A stretch of 64,000 bases of DNA from Propionicimonas sp020161015 (GCF_964266745.1 NZ_CAXWGX010000012.1:558001-622000), one strand, 5' to 3'; numbered from the stretch's first letter, positions 7,084 to 16,105 are shown. Numbers and translations: made by a program. Notes: generated from the sequence alone by a model not told the origin.

Positions 7084-9501
7084 ATGGCGACCCGCGCGTC
7101 TTCCCCTTCGCGGAGCCGCAGCAGCGCGTCCTCGCGCCCTAGCGCCTCCCGAAGCACCGGAAGCAAGAAGACACCGCCCCGCAGCACGGCCCGCAAGAAG
7201 CCGCAGCCCTCGGGGCTGAGCCGCGTGCTCGGCTCCATCGGCCGTGGCATCGCCGCGACCTGGCGCGGCCTGGCCACCCTGGTCGGCTCGTCGGCGCGCG
7301 CCGTCGCACCCGCCGTCCGTGACCTCGAACCCGAGCGCCGTCACGACGGCACCGGGCTGTTCCTGATCCTCGTGGGGCTCCTCGTCGCCGGAGAGTTCTG
7401 GGTGGGCATCCCGGGTTCTGCCGGCAACTGGGTGCAGCTCGCGGTGGCGACCCTCTTCGGGTCGTTCTCCTACGTCGTCCCCGTGCTGTGCTTCGGCATG
7501 GCGTGGCGGACGCTGCGCCACCCCGAGCGCCACGGCACTGCCGGGCGCCAGGCGGTGGGCTGGGCGTCCGCGCTGTTCGGGCTGCTCGGCCTGATCCAGA
7601 TCGCGAAGGGGCTGCCCACCCGCGGCGCGCCGCCGGCGCTCGTGCGCGAGGCCGGCGGCTTCATCGGCTACATCTCCTCCTCGCTCACCGTCCAGCTGCT
7701 CACGGTCTGGCTGGCCGTTCCCGTCCTGGTGGTGCTGGCCGTGTTCGGCGTCCTGGTCATCGCAGGGATCCCGATGAGCGAGCTCGGCGCCCGGCTGCAC
7801 GCCCTGCGGGAGCGCCTGCGGCGTCCGGAGAAGCCCGAGATCGAGTACGGGGCGCCCCACAAGGCCTACGACACCCCCCTGGTGGAGGACGAGCCGGAGC
7901 CCGATCCGGACGCGGAGCTCACCGTGGACCTCGCCCCGGCTCCGGCCGGGCCCGCCAAGGCATCCCAGCCCCCGCTGGAGGCGCCGGTGATGTCGGCCGG
8001 CCCGTTGCGGGCCGAACAGCCCCCGATCTCGGGCGACGTGGTCTACACGCTGCCCGATCCCGCCCTGCTCAAGCCGGGAACCGTCCCGCGGGCCCGCAGC
8101 CAGGCCAGCGACCAGGTGGTGCAGAGCCTCACCGAGGTGCTGCGGCAGTTCGAGATCGACGCCACCGTGACCGGCTACACCCGCGGCCCGACCGTCACCC
8201 GCTACGAGGTCGAGCTCGGCAACGCCGTGAAGGTCGAGAAGGTCACCGCGCTGGGGAAGAACATCGCCTACGCCGTCGCCTCCGCCGACGTGCGCATCCT
8301 CTCCCCGATCCCGGGCAAGTCCGCGATCGGCATCGAGATCCCCAACGCGGACAAGGAGATCGTCTCCCTCGGCGACGTCCTGCGCTCCCCGCGGGCCCGC
8401 AACGACCACCACCCGATGACGGTGGGGCTGGGCAAGGACGTCGAGGGCGGCTACGTCGTGGCCAACATGGCGAAGATGCCGCACCTGCTCGTCGCCGGCG
8501 CGACCGGCTCGGGCAAGTCGAGCTTCGTGAACTCGATGATCACCTCGATCCTGATGCGTGCCACCCCTGATGAGGTGCGCCTGCTGCTGGTCGACCCCAA
8601 GCGGGTGGAACTCACCCACTACGAGGGCATCCCGCACCTGGTGACGCCGATCATCACCAGCGCCAAGAAGGCCGCGGAGGCGCTGCAGTGGGTGGTCCGC
8701 GAGATGGACGCGCGCTACGACGACCTGGCCGCCTTCGGCTTCCGCCACGTGGACGACTTCAACAAGGCCGTCCGCGCGGACCAGGTGAAGCTGCCCCCGG
8801 GCTCGGAGCGCGTGCTCGCGCCCTACCCCTACCTGCTGGTGATCGTGGACGAGCTCGCCGACCTGATGATGGTGGCCCCGCGCGACGTCGAGGACTCGAT
8901 CGTGCGCATCACGCAGCTCGCGCGCGCGGCAGGCATCCACCTGGTGCTCGCCACGCAGCGCCCGTCCACCGACGTGGTCACCGGCCTGATCAAGGCCAAC
9001 GTGCCGTCCCGCCTCGCCTTCGCCACGAGCTCGATGACCGACTCCCGGGTGATCCTCGACACTCCCGGGGCGGAGAAGCTGGTCGGGCAGGGCGACGGGC
9101 TGTTCCTCCCGATGGGCCAGTCCAAGCCGCTGCGCGTGCAGGGCGCCTGGGTGACCGAGGCCGAGATCCGCTCGGTCGTCAAGCAGGTCTCCGCGCAACT
9201 CGGCCCGCAGTACCGCGACGACGTGGCCGCTGCCGCCGAGTCCGGACGGGCGGTCGCGGAGGACATCGGCGACGACCTCGAACTCGTGCTCGAGGCCGCC
9301 CAGCTGGTGGTGAACCTCCAGCTCGGCTCGACGTCGATGCTCCAGCGGAAGCTGCGCGTCGGCTTCGCCAAGGCCGGGCGCCTGATGGACATCCTCGAGA
9401 CCAGGGGAGTGGTGGGCCCCTCGGAGGGTTCCAAGCCGCGCGAGGTGCTGGTGAAGCCCGACGACCTCGACGAGGTGCTGGAGGCGCTGCGCGCCGGGTA
9501 G
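7084..9501 (+). CDS. ftsK: DNA translocase FtsK/SpoIIIE
   Basis: FtsK is a septum-anchored ATPase that pumps chromosome DNA into daughter cells. The 805 residues show a basic Ser/Arg/Lys-rich N-terminus, about four hydrophobic segments between residues 85 and 235, an acidic/proline linker, the motor with Walker A GATGSGKSS (about 472) and Walker B LLVIVDELADL (about 587), and a C-terminal gamma winged-helix domain (GSTSMLQRKLRVGFAKAGRLMD) that reads KOPS-type sites. ATG 7084 is chosen over TTG 7054 because TACCCT (7071-7076) lies 7 nt before it, a leaderless layout. Confidence 0.96.
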   Translation: MATRASSPSRSRSSASSRPSASRSTGSKKTPPRSTARKKPQPSGLSRVLGSIGRGIAATWRGLATLVGSSARAVAPAVRDLEPERRHDGTGLFLILVGLLVAGEFWVGIPGSAGNWVQLAVATLFGSFSYVVPVLCFGMAWRTLRHPERHGTAGRQAVGWASALFGLLGLIQIAKGLPTRGAPPALVREAGGFIGYISSSLTVQLLTVWLAVPVLVVLAVFGVLVIAGIPMSELGARLHALRERLRRPEKPEIEYGAPHKAYDTPLVEDEPEPDPDAELTVDLAPAPAGPAKASQPPLEAPVMSAGPLRAEQPPISGDVVYTLPDPALLKPGTVPRARSQASDQVVQSLTEVLRQFEIDATVTGYTRGPTVTRYEVELGNAVKVEKVTALGKNIAYAVASADVRILSPIPGKSAIGIEIPNADKEIVSLGDVLRSPRARNDHHPMTVGLGKDVEGGYVVANMAKMPHLLVAGATGSGKSSFVNSMITSILMRATPDEVRLLLVDPKRVELTHYEGIPHLVTPIITSAKKAAEALQWVVREMDARYDDLAAFGFRHVDDFNKAVRADQVKLPPGSERVLAPYPYLLVIVDELADLMMVAPRDVEDSIVRITQLARAAGIHLVLATQRPSTDVVTGLIKANVPSRLAFATSSMTDSRVILDTPGAEKLVGQGDGLFLPMGQSKPLRVQGAWVTEAEIRSVVKQVSAQLGPQYRDDVAAAAESGRAVAEDIGDDLELVLEAAQLVVNLQLGSTSMLQRKLRVGFAKAGRLMDILETRGVVGPSEGSKPREVLVKPDDLDEVLEALRAG

Positions 9502-9561
9502 CCCGTCCGTGCCGTCGCGACGGGGGGCTGCGGTGAGGGTCGGATCGGGTAGCGTGGCCGG

Positions 9562-10950
9562 GTGGATTCCACGCCGGTACACCTGATCAGCCTCGGTTGC
9601 GCGCGCAACGAGGTCGACTCCGAGGAGCTGGCCGGGCGGCTCGCCGCCGGGGGCTTCGCGCTCGTCGACGACCCGGACGAGGCCGCGGCGATCGTGGTCA
9701 ACACCTGCGGGTTCATCGACGCGGCCAAGAAGGACTCCATCGACACGCTGCTGGCGGCCGGCGACCACAAGGCGAACGGCACCACCCGCGCGGTGGTCGC
9801 CGTCGGCTGCCTCGCCGAGCGGTACGGGCGCGAGCTGGCCGAGGCGCTGCCCGAGGCGGACGCCGTGCTGAGCTTCGACGACTACCCCCAGATCGCCCGG
9901 CGGCTGGAGTGGATCCTCGCCGGCGGCCACGTCGAGGCCCACGCCCCGCGTGATCGCCGCGCCCTGCTGCCGGTGACGCCGGTGGCCCGCCCCGCGAGGG
10001 CGGCAGAGGTGACCGTCCCCGGCCATGGCTGGATCCCGCGCCACCGGCTCACGGCCGGCGCGTCCGCCCCCCTGAAGATCGCCTCGGGCTGCGACCGCCG
10101 CTGCGCGTTCTGCGCGATCCCCGCGTTCCGGGGCTCCTACCTGTCGCGTCCGGCGGACGAGGTGGTCGCGGAGGCGCGCTGGCTCGTGGGGCAGGGCATC
10201 CGGGAGGTCGTGCTCGTGAGCGAGAACTCCAGCGCCTACGGCAAGGACCTCGGCACGAACCTGGAGCACCTGCTGCACGGGCTGGATGCGGTGGAGGGCC
10301 TCGACTGGATCCGCGTGTCCTACCTCCAGCCGGCGGAGGTCCGCCCGTCCCTTCTGGAGACGATGCTGGGCCTGGACCGGGTCGTGCCGTACTTCGACCT
10401 CCCGTTCCAGCACGCGTCCGCGCCGGTGCTGCGCCGGATGCGCCGGTTCGGCGACGCCGACTCCTTCCTCTCCCTCGTCGACCGCATCCGCGCCGTCCGC
10501 CCGGATGCGGGCATCCGCAGCAACGTGATCACGGGCTTCCCCGGAGAGACCGAGGCCGACGTCGAGGTGCTGGCGGCGTTCCTCGCCGACGCCCGTCTCG
10601 ACGCGGTGGGTGTCTTCGGCTACTCCGACGAGGAGGGAACGGAAGGGGCGACGCTCGACGGCAAGGTGCGACCGGAGCAGATCGAGGAGCGGGTGGACCG
10701 GCTGTCGATGCTGGTCGACGAGGTCTCCGCACAGCGCGCGTCCGACCGGCTCGGGGAGCGCACGCAGGTGCTGGTGGAGTCGGTCGGCGGTGCAGCGGCC
10801 ACGGGAAGGGCGGTCCACCAGGGTCCGGAGAGCGACGGCGGTACTACGCTCGAACCACCGGTCGGCGACCTCGCCGTGGGTGCCCTCGTCTGGGGTAGGG
10901 TCACCGCGACGGACGGGGTCGATCTCGTCGTGGAGGTGGAGGGGCGATGA
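9562..10950 (+). CDS. rimO: Ribosomal protein S12 methylthiotransferase
   Basis: RimO is a radical-SAM enzyme that methylthiolates an aspartate of ribosomal protein S12. The 462-residue protein has the N-terminal cluster domain (SLGCARNEVDSEEL, VNTCGFI), the radical-SAM motif CDRRCAFCAIP near residue 176, ITGFPGETEADVE and a C-terminal TRAM-like domain. These features, particularly CARNEVDS, separate it from MiaB, which is also in the window. Its GTG start lies 6 nt after TAGCGT (9550-9555). pgsA overlaps its stop (ATGA). Confidence 0.95.
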   Translation: MDSTPVHLISLGCARNEVDSEELAGRLAAGGFALVDDPDEAAAIVVNTCGFIDAAKKDSIDTLLAAGDHKANGTTRAVVAVGCLAERYGRELAEALPEADAVLSFDDYPQIARRLEWILAGGHVEAHAPRDRRALLPVTPVARPARAAEVTVPGHGWIPRHRLTAGASAPLKIASGCDRRCAFCAIPAFRGSYLSRPADEVVAEARWLVGQGIREVVLVSENSSAYGKDLGTNLEHLLHGLDAVEGLDWIRVSYLQPAEVRPSLLETMLGLDRVVPYFDLPFQHASAPVLRRMRRFGDADSFLSLVDRIRAVRPDAGIRSNVITGFPGETEADVEVLAAFLADARLDAVGVFGYSDEEGTEGATLDGKVRPEQIEERVDRLSMLVDEVSAQRASDRLGERTQVLVESVGGAAATGRAVHQGPESDGGTTLEPPVGDLAVGALVWGRVTATDGVDLVVEVEGR

Positions 10951-11564
10951 CGCAGGGTGTCGAGCGTGTCGGCGTCGGGATTCCCCCCTGGCTGCCCAAC
11001 GCGCTGACGATCCTCCGCCTGGTGCTGGTTCCGGTCTTCCTCGTCCTGCTGTTCGCCCACCCGCTCGACTTCAGCTGGCGCCTTGCCGCCACGGTCGCCT
11101 TCGGGGTCGCGATCCTGACCGACCTCCTGGACGGCAAGCTCGCGCGGCGCTACAACCTCGTCAGCGACTTCGGCAAGATCTGGGACCCGATCGCCGACAA
11201 GGCGCTCACGGGAGCGGCGTTCATCTCGCTCAGCATCCTCGGCGAGCTGTGGTGGTGGGTGACCGTCCTGATCCTCGTCCGCGAGTGGGGCATCACCTGG
11301 ATGCGCGTCGCCATGCTGAAGTACGGCGTGATGGCTGCGGCCGCGGGGGGCAAGCTGAAGACCCTGCTCCAGGCGATCGCCCTACTGATGTTCCTGCCCT
11401 ACCCCATCCAGCTCACCGTGCAGGCAGCCCCCTTCTGGGGCTGGCTGGCGTGGCTGGTGATGGGGGCTGCGTTCGTGCTGACCGTGGTCACCGGCCTGAT
11501 GTACGTGCGGGACGCGCTCCGCCTGCGTGCGGAGTCGCTGAGGACCGGGAGCGGTCCTGCCTGA
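10947..11564 (+). CDS. pgsA: CDP-diacylglycerol--glycerol-3-phosphate 3-phosphatidyltransferase
   Basis: PgsA makes phosphatidylglycerol phosphate, the precursor of phosphatidylglycerol and cardiolipin, in the membrane. The CDP-alcohol phosphotransferase signature DGx2ARx8Gx3Dx3D is complete between DLLDGKLARRYN and WDPIADKAL (about residues 55-80), and several hydrophobic segments follow. The ATG overlaps the rimO stop. The rimO-pgsA-cinA-clgR order is conserved in actinobacteria. A paralogue such as PIS or cardiolipin synthase is less likely given this synteny. Confidence 0.92.
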   Translation: MTQGVERVGVGIPPWLPNALTILRLVLVPVFLVLLFAHPLDFSWRLAATVAFGVAILTDLLDGKLARRYNLVSDFGKIWDPIADKALTGAAFISLSILGELWWWVTVLILVREWGITWMRVAMLKYGVMAAAAGGKLKTLLQAIALLMFLPYPIQLTVQAAPFWGWLAWLVMGAAFVLTVVTGLMYVRDALRLRAESLRTGSGPA

Positions 11565-11580
11565 TCCGCTTGCCGCGCGC

Positions 11581-12054
11581 GTGGTCTCCGTCCTGGTGGG
11601 ACGGGGGCAGAGCGTCGCGACGGCGGAGTCGCTCACCGGCGGCCTGATCGGCGCCGCGCTCACCTCCGTCCCCGGCTCGTCCGCCGCCTACCGCGGGGGC
11701 GTGGTCGCCTACGCCACCGACCTGAAGCACACCCTCGCCGGGGTCCCGTCCGGGGTGCTGGCCGCGTTCGGCCCGGTCTCGGAGCAGACGGCGGTCGCCC
11801 TCGCGACGGGCGTCCGTGACGCCGCCGGCGCGGACTGGGCGGTGTCGGCGACGGGCGTCGCCGGACCGGACCCCCAGGACGGCCACGAGCCCGGCGAGGT
11901 GTGGCTCGGGGTGGCCGGGCCCTCCGGCGGCCGGGCCCGCCGGTACCGGTTCGACGGCGGCCGGGACGAGGTGCGGGCCGCCGCGGTGGCCGCGGCGCTG
12001 TCGCTGCTGGCCGGGGCGCTGGACCTCGAGGCGGGGTCGAGGGAACAACCCTGA
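11581..12054 (+). CDS. CinA C-terminal-domain protein (nicotinamide-nucleotide amidohydrolase type)
   Basis: This is a stand-alone CinA C-terminal (PncC-like) domain, which deamidates NMN in characterised members. Motifs are VATAESLTGGLIGAALTSVPGSS and SATGVAGPDPQDG. GTG 11581 is the only standard start after the in-frame stop at 11539, and it leaves just 11 residues before ATAES. A CTG at 11557 with GGGAG five bases upstream would give the more usual N-terminus LPDPLAARVV and overlap the pgsA stop by 8 nt, so translation may begin there. Confidence 0.88.
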   Translation: MVSVLVGRGQSVATAESLTGGLIGAALTSVPGSSAAYRGGVVAYATDLKHTLAGVPSGVLAAFGPVSEQTAVALATGVRDAAGADWAVSATGVAGPDPQDGHEPGEVWLGVAGPSGGRARRYRFDGGRDEVRAAAVAAALSLLAGALDLEAGSREQP

Positions 12055-12112
12055 CCAGCGTGGCGTTGAGTCACCGTCGATCAATCCCACGACAGGCAGG
12101 TAGAGTCGAGAC

Positions 12113-12418
12113 ATGATCCAGGACGTGCGCGAGCGCCCGCTGCTGATGCGGGAACTGCTCGGCGAGTCGCTGCGTGAGCTGCGCACCTCCTCGAACCTCA
12201 CCCTGCGCGAGGTGTCGGGCAGGGCGCGGGTGAGCCTGGGCTACCTGTCCGAGATCGAGCGCGGGCAGAAGGAGGCCTCCTCCGAGCTGCTGAACGCGAT
12301 CTGCGGCGCGCTCGACGTGCCGCTCTCGCGCGTGCTGCGGCAGGTCTCGGACAAGATCGACGTCCACTCCGGCGTCACCCAGCTGCCGGTCCGCAGCCAG
12401 CACGTCGCCGCAGCCTGA
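12113..12418 (+). CDS. clgR: ClgR-type XRE transcription activator
   Basis: ClgR activates clp protease and stress genes in actinobacteria. The 101-residue protein has an XRE helix-turn-helix in residues 16-70 (SLRELRTSSNLTLREVSGRARVSLGYLSEIERGQKEASSELLNAICGAL, quoted here only by its landmarks LTLREVS and YLSEIERG). It ends in Ala-Ala-Ala; a C-terminal Ala-Ala is known to target Streptomyces ClgR for Clp degradation, so feedback control is plausible. TAGAGT at 12101-12106 is exactly 6 nt before the ATG and there is no Shine-Dalgarno, suggesting a leaderless message. Confidence 0.9.
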   Translation: MIQDVRERPLLMRELLGESLRELRTSSNLTLREVSGRARVSLGYLSEIERGQKEASSELLNAICGALDVPLSRVLRQVSDKIDVHSGVTQLPVRSQHVAAA

Positions 12419-12423
12419 CCGTC

Positions 12424-12618
12424 GTGCGTGAAGCGGACCTGCGCGCGCGGCTGGAGGCACACCTCGGCCCCGCCTACTCTCTGATGTGGTCCGACACCGT
12501 CGTGCTCGCCCCGCTGGGGCACCGGACGGTGACCCAGGCGCTCGCCGGCGGCGTCCCCTGCAAGGAGATCTGGAGGGCCGCGTGGGAGGCCCTCGAGCTG
12601 CCCCTGCGCGAACGCTGA
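12424..12618 (+). CDS. DUF3046 protein
   Basis: This 64-residue protein starts at GTG 12424, six bases after the clgR stop. The sequence, with LEAHLGPAYSLMWSDTVVL and TVTQALAGGVPCKEIWRAAWEAL, matches the small DUF3046 family regularly found just upstream of recA in actinobacteria. Its function is unknown. The close spacing suggests co-transcription with clgR. Confidence 0.85.
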   Translation: MREADLRARLEAHLGPAYSLMWSDTVVLAPLGHRTVTQALAGGVPCKEIWRAAWEALELPLRER

Positions 12619-12642
12619 GGCGGGCCGCGTGTCGCGGTGATT

Positions 12643-12658
12643 TCGAACACCTGTTCGG
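12643..12658 (+). promoter_or_regulatory. LexA (SOS) box upstream of recA
   Basis: TCGAAC-acct-GTTCGG matches the actinobacterial LexA box TCGAAC-N4-GTTCGA at 11 of 12 positions. TAACCT at 12660-12665, immediately downstream, could be the -10 of the LexA-controlled recA promoter. Confidence 0.88.
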
Positions 12659-12724
12659 GTAACCTGTGGACAGTTGCCCGGCTGGGCGGACGCTGTCCAC
12701 ACCCTCGCCGAGTGCCTGACGTGA

Positions 12725-12747
12725 TTGTCAGGGGCGGTGCCTAGGGT
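12725..12747 (+). promoter_or_regulatory. RecA-NDp (PafBC-type) damage promoter of recA
   Basis: TTGTCAGGG (12725-12733), eight bases, then TAGGGT (12742-12747). The known LexA-independent damage promoter is TTGTCRGTG-N8-TANNNT; only one base of the upstream element differs and the spacing is exact. Confidence 0.75.
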
Positions 12748-12790
12748 GATGGCGACGGAATGACCGAGGTCCAGGGAAAGGACACGACAG

Positions 12791-13837
12791 ATGGCGGTAG
12801 CGGACCGGGAGAAGGCGCTCGCGGCGGCGCTGGCCCAGATCGAGAAGCAGCACGGCAAGGGGTCGGTGATGCGGCTGGGCGAGGAGACGAGGCAGCCCAT
12901 CGAGGTGATCCCCACCGGGTCGATCGCCCTGGACGTCGCGCTCGGCATCGGCGGACTGCCCCGTGGCCGGGTCGTCGAGATCTACGGTCCCGAATCGAGC
13001 GGCAAGACCACCGTCGCGCTCCACGCGATCGCCAACGCACAGGCCGCAGGGGGGATCTGCGCGTTCATCGACGCTGAGCATGCCCTCGATCCCGACTACG
13101 CGGGCAAGCTGGGCGTCGACACCGACGCGCTGCTCGTGAGCCAGCCGGACAACGGCGAGCAGGCCCTGGAGATCGCCGACACCCTCGTGCGCTCCGGCGC
13201 CCTCGCGCTGATCGTGATCGACTCGGTCGCCGCGCTCACCCCGCGCGCGGAGATCGAGGGAGAGATGGGCGACAGCCACGTCGGACTGCAGGCCCGGCTG
13301 ATGAGCCAGGCGCTGCGGAAGATGACCGGTGCACTGTCGGGGGCGAACACCACCGCGATCTTCATCAACCAGTTGCGCGAGAAGATCGGCGTGATGTTCG
13401 GCTCGCCCGAGACCACCACGGGCGGTCGCGCGCTGAAGTTCTACTCCTCGGTCCGACTGGACGTGCGTCGCATCGAGACCCTGAAGGACGGCCAGGAGAT
13501 GGTCGGCAACCGCACCAGGGTGAAGGTGGTCAAGAACAAGGTGGCCCCGCCGTTCAAGCAGGCGGAGTTCGACATCCTCTACGGCCAGGGCATCAGCCGT
13601 GAGGGCAGCCTCATCGACCTGGGTGTCGACTGCGGCATCATCCGCAAGGCCGGCGCCTGGTTCACCTACGAGGCCGACCAGCTGGGCCAGGGCAAGGAGA
13701 ACGCCCGCAACTTCCTCAAGGCGAACCCCGAGGTCGCCGCGGAGATCGAGCGGCGGATCCTCAGCCACCTCGGCGTGGGGGTGGGCTCGGACGTGCCGGA
13801 GGGCATCGACCCGGTGACCGGCGAGGTGGAGTTCTGA
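12791..13837 (+). CDS. recA: Recombinase RecA
   Basis: RecA forms the nucleoprotein filament for homologous recombination and triggers LexA self-cleavage. The 348 residues contain Walker A GPESSGKTT (about 66-74), EHALDPDYAGKLGVD, LIVIDSVAALTPRAEIEGEMGD, the L2 region GVMFGSPETTTGGRALKFY, and a short C-terminal tail. There is no intein. AAAGGAC about 8 nt before the ATG is the ribosome site. Two damage-responsive promoter elements lie within 150 bp upstream. recX follows after 4 nt. Confidence 0.98.
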   Translation: MAVADREKALAAALAQIEKQHGKGSVMRLGEETRQPIEVIPTGSIALDVALGIGGLPRGRVVEIYGPESSGKTTVALHAIANAQAAGGICAFIDAEHALDPDYAGKLGVDTDALLVSQPDNGEQALEIADTLVRSGALALIVIDSVAALTPRAEIEGEMGDSHVGLQARLMSQALRKMTGALSGANTTAIFINQLREKIGVMFGSPETTTGGRALKFYSSVRLDVRRIETLKDGQEMVGNRTRVKVVKNKVAPPFKQAEFDILYGQGISREGSLIDLGVDCGIIRKAGAWFTYEADQLGQGKENARNFLKANPEVAAEIERRILSHLGVGVGSDVPEGIDPVTGEVEF

Positions 13838-13841
13838 GCTG

Positions 13842-14372
13842 ATGGGCCAGGAGCCGTTCGGGGACGTCGCCGGCTCGCCGGAGGACGTCCCCGACGCCGA
13901 CCCGGCTTCGGTGGCCAGGGAGATCGCGCTGCGGCAGCTCACGGTGCGCGCCCGGAGCCGGGCCGAGCTGGAACGCGCGCTGGCGCGCAAACGCGTGCCG
14001 GCCGAGGTGACGAGCGCGGTGCTGGACCGGCTCGAGGAGGTCGGTCTGGTCGACGACGCGACCTTCGCCCGCGACTGGCTCGCTGCGGGTGACCGTCGGC
14101 AGAAGAGCCGGCGGGCCCTGCTGGCCGAGCTGGCCGAGAAGGGGGTCGACCGGGACGTGGTCGAGGAGGCGGTTGCGGAGCTCGACGGCGATCGCGACTA
14201 CGTGGTGGCCCGGGGTTTCGCCGAGCGCAAGGCTCGTTCGCTGGCCGGGCTCGACCCGCAGGCGCAGTACCGCCGGCTGGCCGGGGCGCTGGCCCGACGC
14301 GGCTTCTCCGCCGGCGTGGTCGCGCAGGTCACCAGGGAGGTCCTGGCTGAGCTGCCGGAGCTTGCGGAATGA
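13842..14372 (+). CDS. recX: Regulatory protein RecX
   Basis: RecX binds RecA filaments and limits recombinase activity. The 176-residue sequence has the three-helix repeats of the family: REIALRQLTVRARSRAELERALARKRVP, VLDRLEEVGLVDDATFARDWL and the later ARRGFSAGVVAQVTREVL. It follows recA by only 4 nt with no own promoter visible, so its level is probably tied to recA read-through. Confidence 0.93.
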   Translation: MGQEPFGDVAGSPEDVPDADPASVAREIALRQLTVRARSRAELERALARKRVPAEVTSAVLDRLEEVGLVDDATFARDWLAAGDRRQKSRRALLAELAEKGVDRDVVEEAVAELDGDRDYVVARGFAERKARSLAGLDPQAQYRRLAGALARRGFSAGVVAQVTREVLAELPELAE

Positions 14373-14566
14373 CCCGGTCAGCCCTAGCCTGCCCATGGGT
14401 ACGCACGCGAACCCATTCCTGAGCGACTGACTGACCACCACTGGGGACTGAACCCCGCGATACTCCGGTCCGGCCCTGCCGGGCCTGCCTTGCCGTCACC
14501 CCGGCCACACCGTGCTCGCACCAGGAGTGGACCCGTGGCGTCCCGCACATGCTCAAGGAGGACGCC

Positions 14567-16105
14567 ATGGATACGACGCTCGTACTGGCCGTGCTGGTCG
14601 CAGTCCTGGTCCTGGTCCTCGCCGTCGTCGCCGTCCTGCTGGTGGTGTTCCTGCGCGGCGGCGTAGCGTCCCCGGGGGGCCGGCGTCGTCCCGGAACCCC
14701 GGCCCGCGCGGCCGGCCGCGACCAGCGGCGTCCCGTGCCGGCGGCCGCCCCGCCCACGGCCACGCCGGTCAGTGCGGCCCACGAGGAGGAGCTGCGCTCG
14801 CGCAGGCAGGCCGTCGACCGGCGCGAGGAGCTGCTCGCCGAGCGCGAGGACCGGCTCAACCGCTACCTCGAAGAGGTGCACAACCGCGAATCCCACCTCG
14901 ACCAGATCGCTGCCGGACTGGACGAACGCGAGGCCCGGCTCGAGGAGGCGGAGGCCCGTCAGGCGGACGCCCTCGCCGCCGTCGCCGGGCTGTCTGTGGA
15001 AGCCGCCCGTGCCGAGCTGATGGCGCACGTGGAGAAGGACGCGCGCCTGCACGCCGCCCAGCTGATGCGGGAGATCGAGTCGGAGGCCCGGCGGACGGCG
15101 GACGCCACCGCGCGCCGGATCATCGTCACCAGCATGCAGCGGCTGGCCGCCGAGCAGACCACGGAGTCCGTCGTGGCCACCGTCCCGCTGCCGGGCGACG
15201 AGATGAAGGGGCGCATCATCGGGCGCGAGGGACGGAACATCCGCGCCTTCGAGCAGATCACCGGTGTCAACGTCCTCATCGACGACACCCCGGAGACGGT
15301 CCTGTTGTCGTGCTTCGACCCGGTCCGCCGCGAGACCGCCCGCCTCACCCTCACCGAGCTGGTGGCCGACGGCCGGATCCACCCCGCCCGGATCGAGGAG
15401 GTGCACGAGCGCAGCAAGCGTCGCGTCGACGAGCTGTGCATCCGGGCGGCGGAGGACGCCCTGATCGAGATGGGCATCACCGACCTGGCTCCGGGCCTGC
15501 TCCCCATCCTCGGCGCCCTGCAGTACCGCACGTCGTACGGCCAGAACGTGCTGCGGCACCTGATCGAGTGCGGCCACATCGCCGCGATGCTCGCGGCGGA
15601 GCTCGGCCTCGACGTGGAGACCTGCCGCCGTGCCGCGTTCCTTCACGACATCGGCAAGGCGCTCACCCACGAGGCGGAGGGCTCCCACGCGAAGGTCGGC
15701 GCCGACCTGGCGCGCCGGCACGGCGAGCACCCCGACATCGTCCACGCCATCGAGGCGCACCACAACGAGGTCGAGCCGCGCACCGTCGAGGCGGTGCTCA
15801 CCCAGGCCGCCGACGCGATCAGCGGCAGCCGTCCGGGCGCGCGGCGCGAGAGCCTGGAGATGTATGTCAAGCGCCTCCAGCGGCTGGAGGACATCGCCAA
15901 GGAGCACGCCGGCGTCGACAAGGTGTTCGCCATGCAGGCGGGCCGCGAGATCCGGGTGATGGTGACCCCCGAACTCGTCAACGACGTGCAGTCGCAGGTG
16001 ATCGCACGCGACATCGCCAAGCGGGTGGAGGAGGAGCTCACCTACCCGGGCAGCATCAAGGTGACCGTCGTGCGGGAGTCGCGGGCGGTCGCCCTGGCCA
16101 AGTGA
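14567..16105 (+). CDS. rny: Ribonuclease Y
   Basis: RNase Y is a membrane-anchored endonuclease that starts mRNA decay. The 512 residues have one N-terminal transmembrane helix (about 4-26), a low-complexity stretch, a charged coiled coil (about 65-180), a KH domain (GDEMKGRIIGREGRNIRAFEQ) and an HD domain with RRAAFLHDIGKALTHEAEGSH. ATG 14567 is chosen over ATG 14549 because AAGGAGG lies 5 nt before it. The 194-bp gap after recX holds only weak signals: a possible -10 GATACT at 14459-14464, short GC-rich hairpins and a possible 11-codon ORF at 14397. Confidence 0.95.
   Translation: MDTTLVLAVLVAVLVLVLAVVAVLLVVFLRGGVASPGGRRRPGTPARAAGRDQRRPVPAAAPPTATPVSAAHEEELRSRRQAVDRREELLAEREDRLNRYLEEVHNRESHLDQIAAGLDEREARLEEAEARQADALAAVAGLSVEAARAELMAHVEKDARLHAAQLMREIESEARRTADATARRIIVTSMQRLAAEQTTESVVATVPLPGDEMKGRIIGREGRNIRAFEQITGVNVLIDDTPETVLLSCFDPVRRETARLTLTELVADGRIHPARIEEVHERSKRRVDELCIRAAEDALIEMGITDLAPGLLPILGALQYRTSYGQNVLRHLIECGHIAAMLAAELGLDVETCRRAAFLHDIGKALTHEAEGSHAKVGADLARRHGEHPDIVHAIEAHHNEVEPRTVEAVLTQAADAISGSRPGARRESLEMYVKRLQRLEDIAKEHAGVDKVFAMQAGREIRVMVTPELVNDVQSQVIARDIAKRVEEELTYPGSIKVTVVRESRAVALAK

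Noticed and set aside
6901..10818. Very long reverse reading frame (1305 codons) opposite ftsK and rimO
   Set aside because: It is a shadow of conserved forward genes; high-GC third positions keep the antisense frame open and the translation is low-complexity and unlike any protein.
14397..14432. Eleven-codon ORF between recX and rny as a leader peptide
   Set aside because: It has no ribosome site, no repeated regulatory codons and no attenuator hairpin after it.
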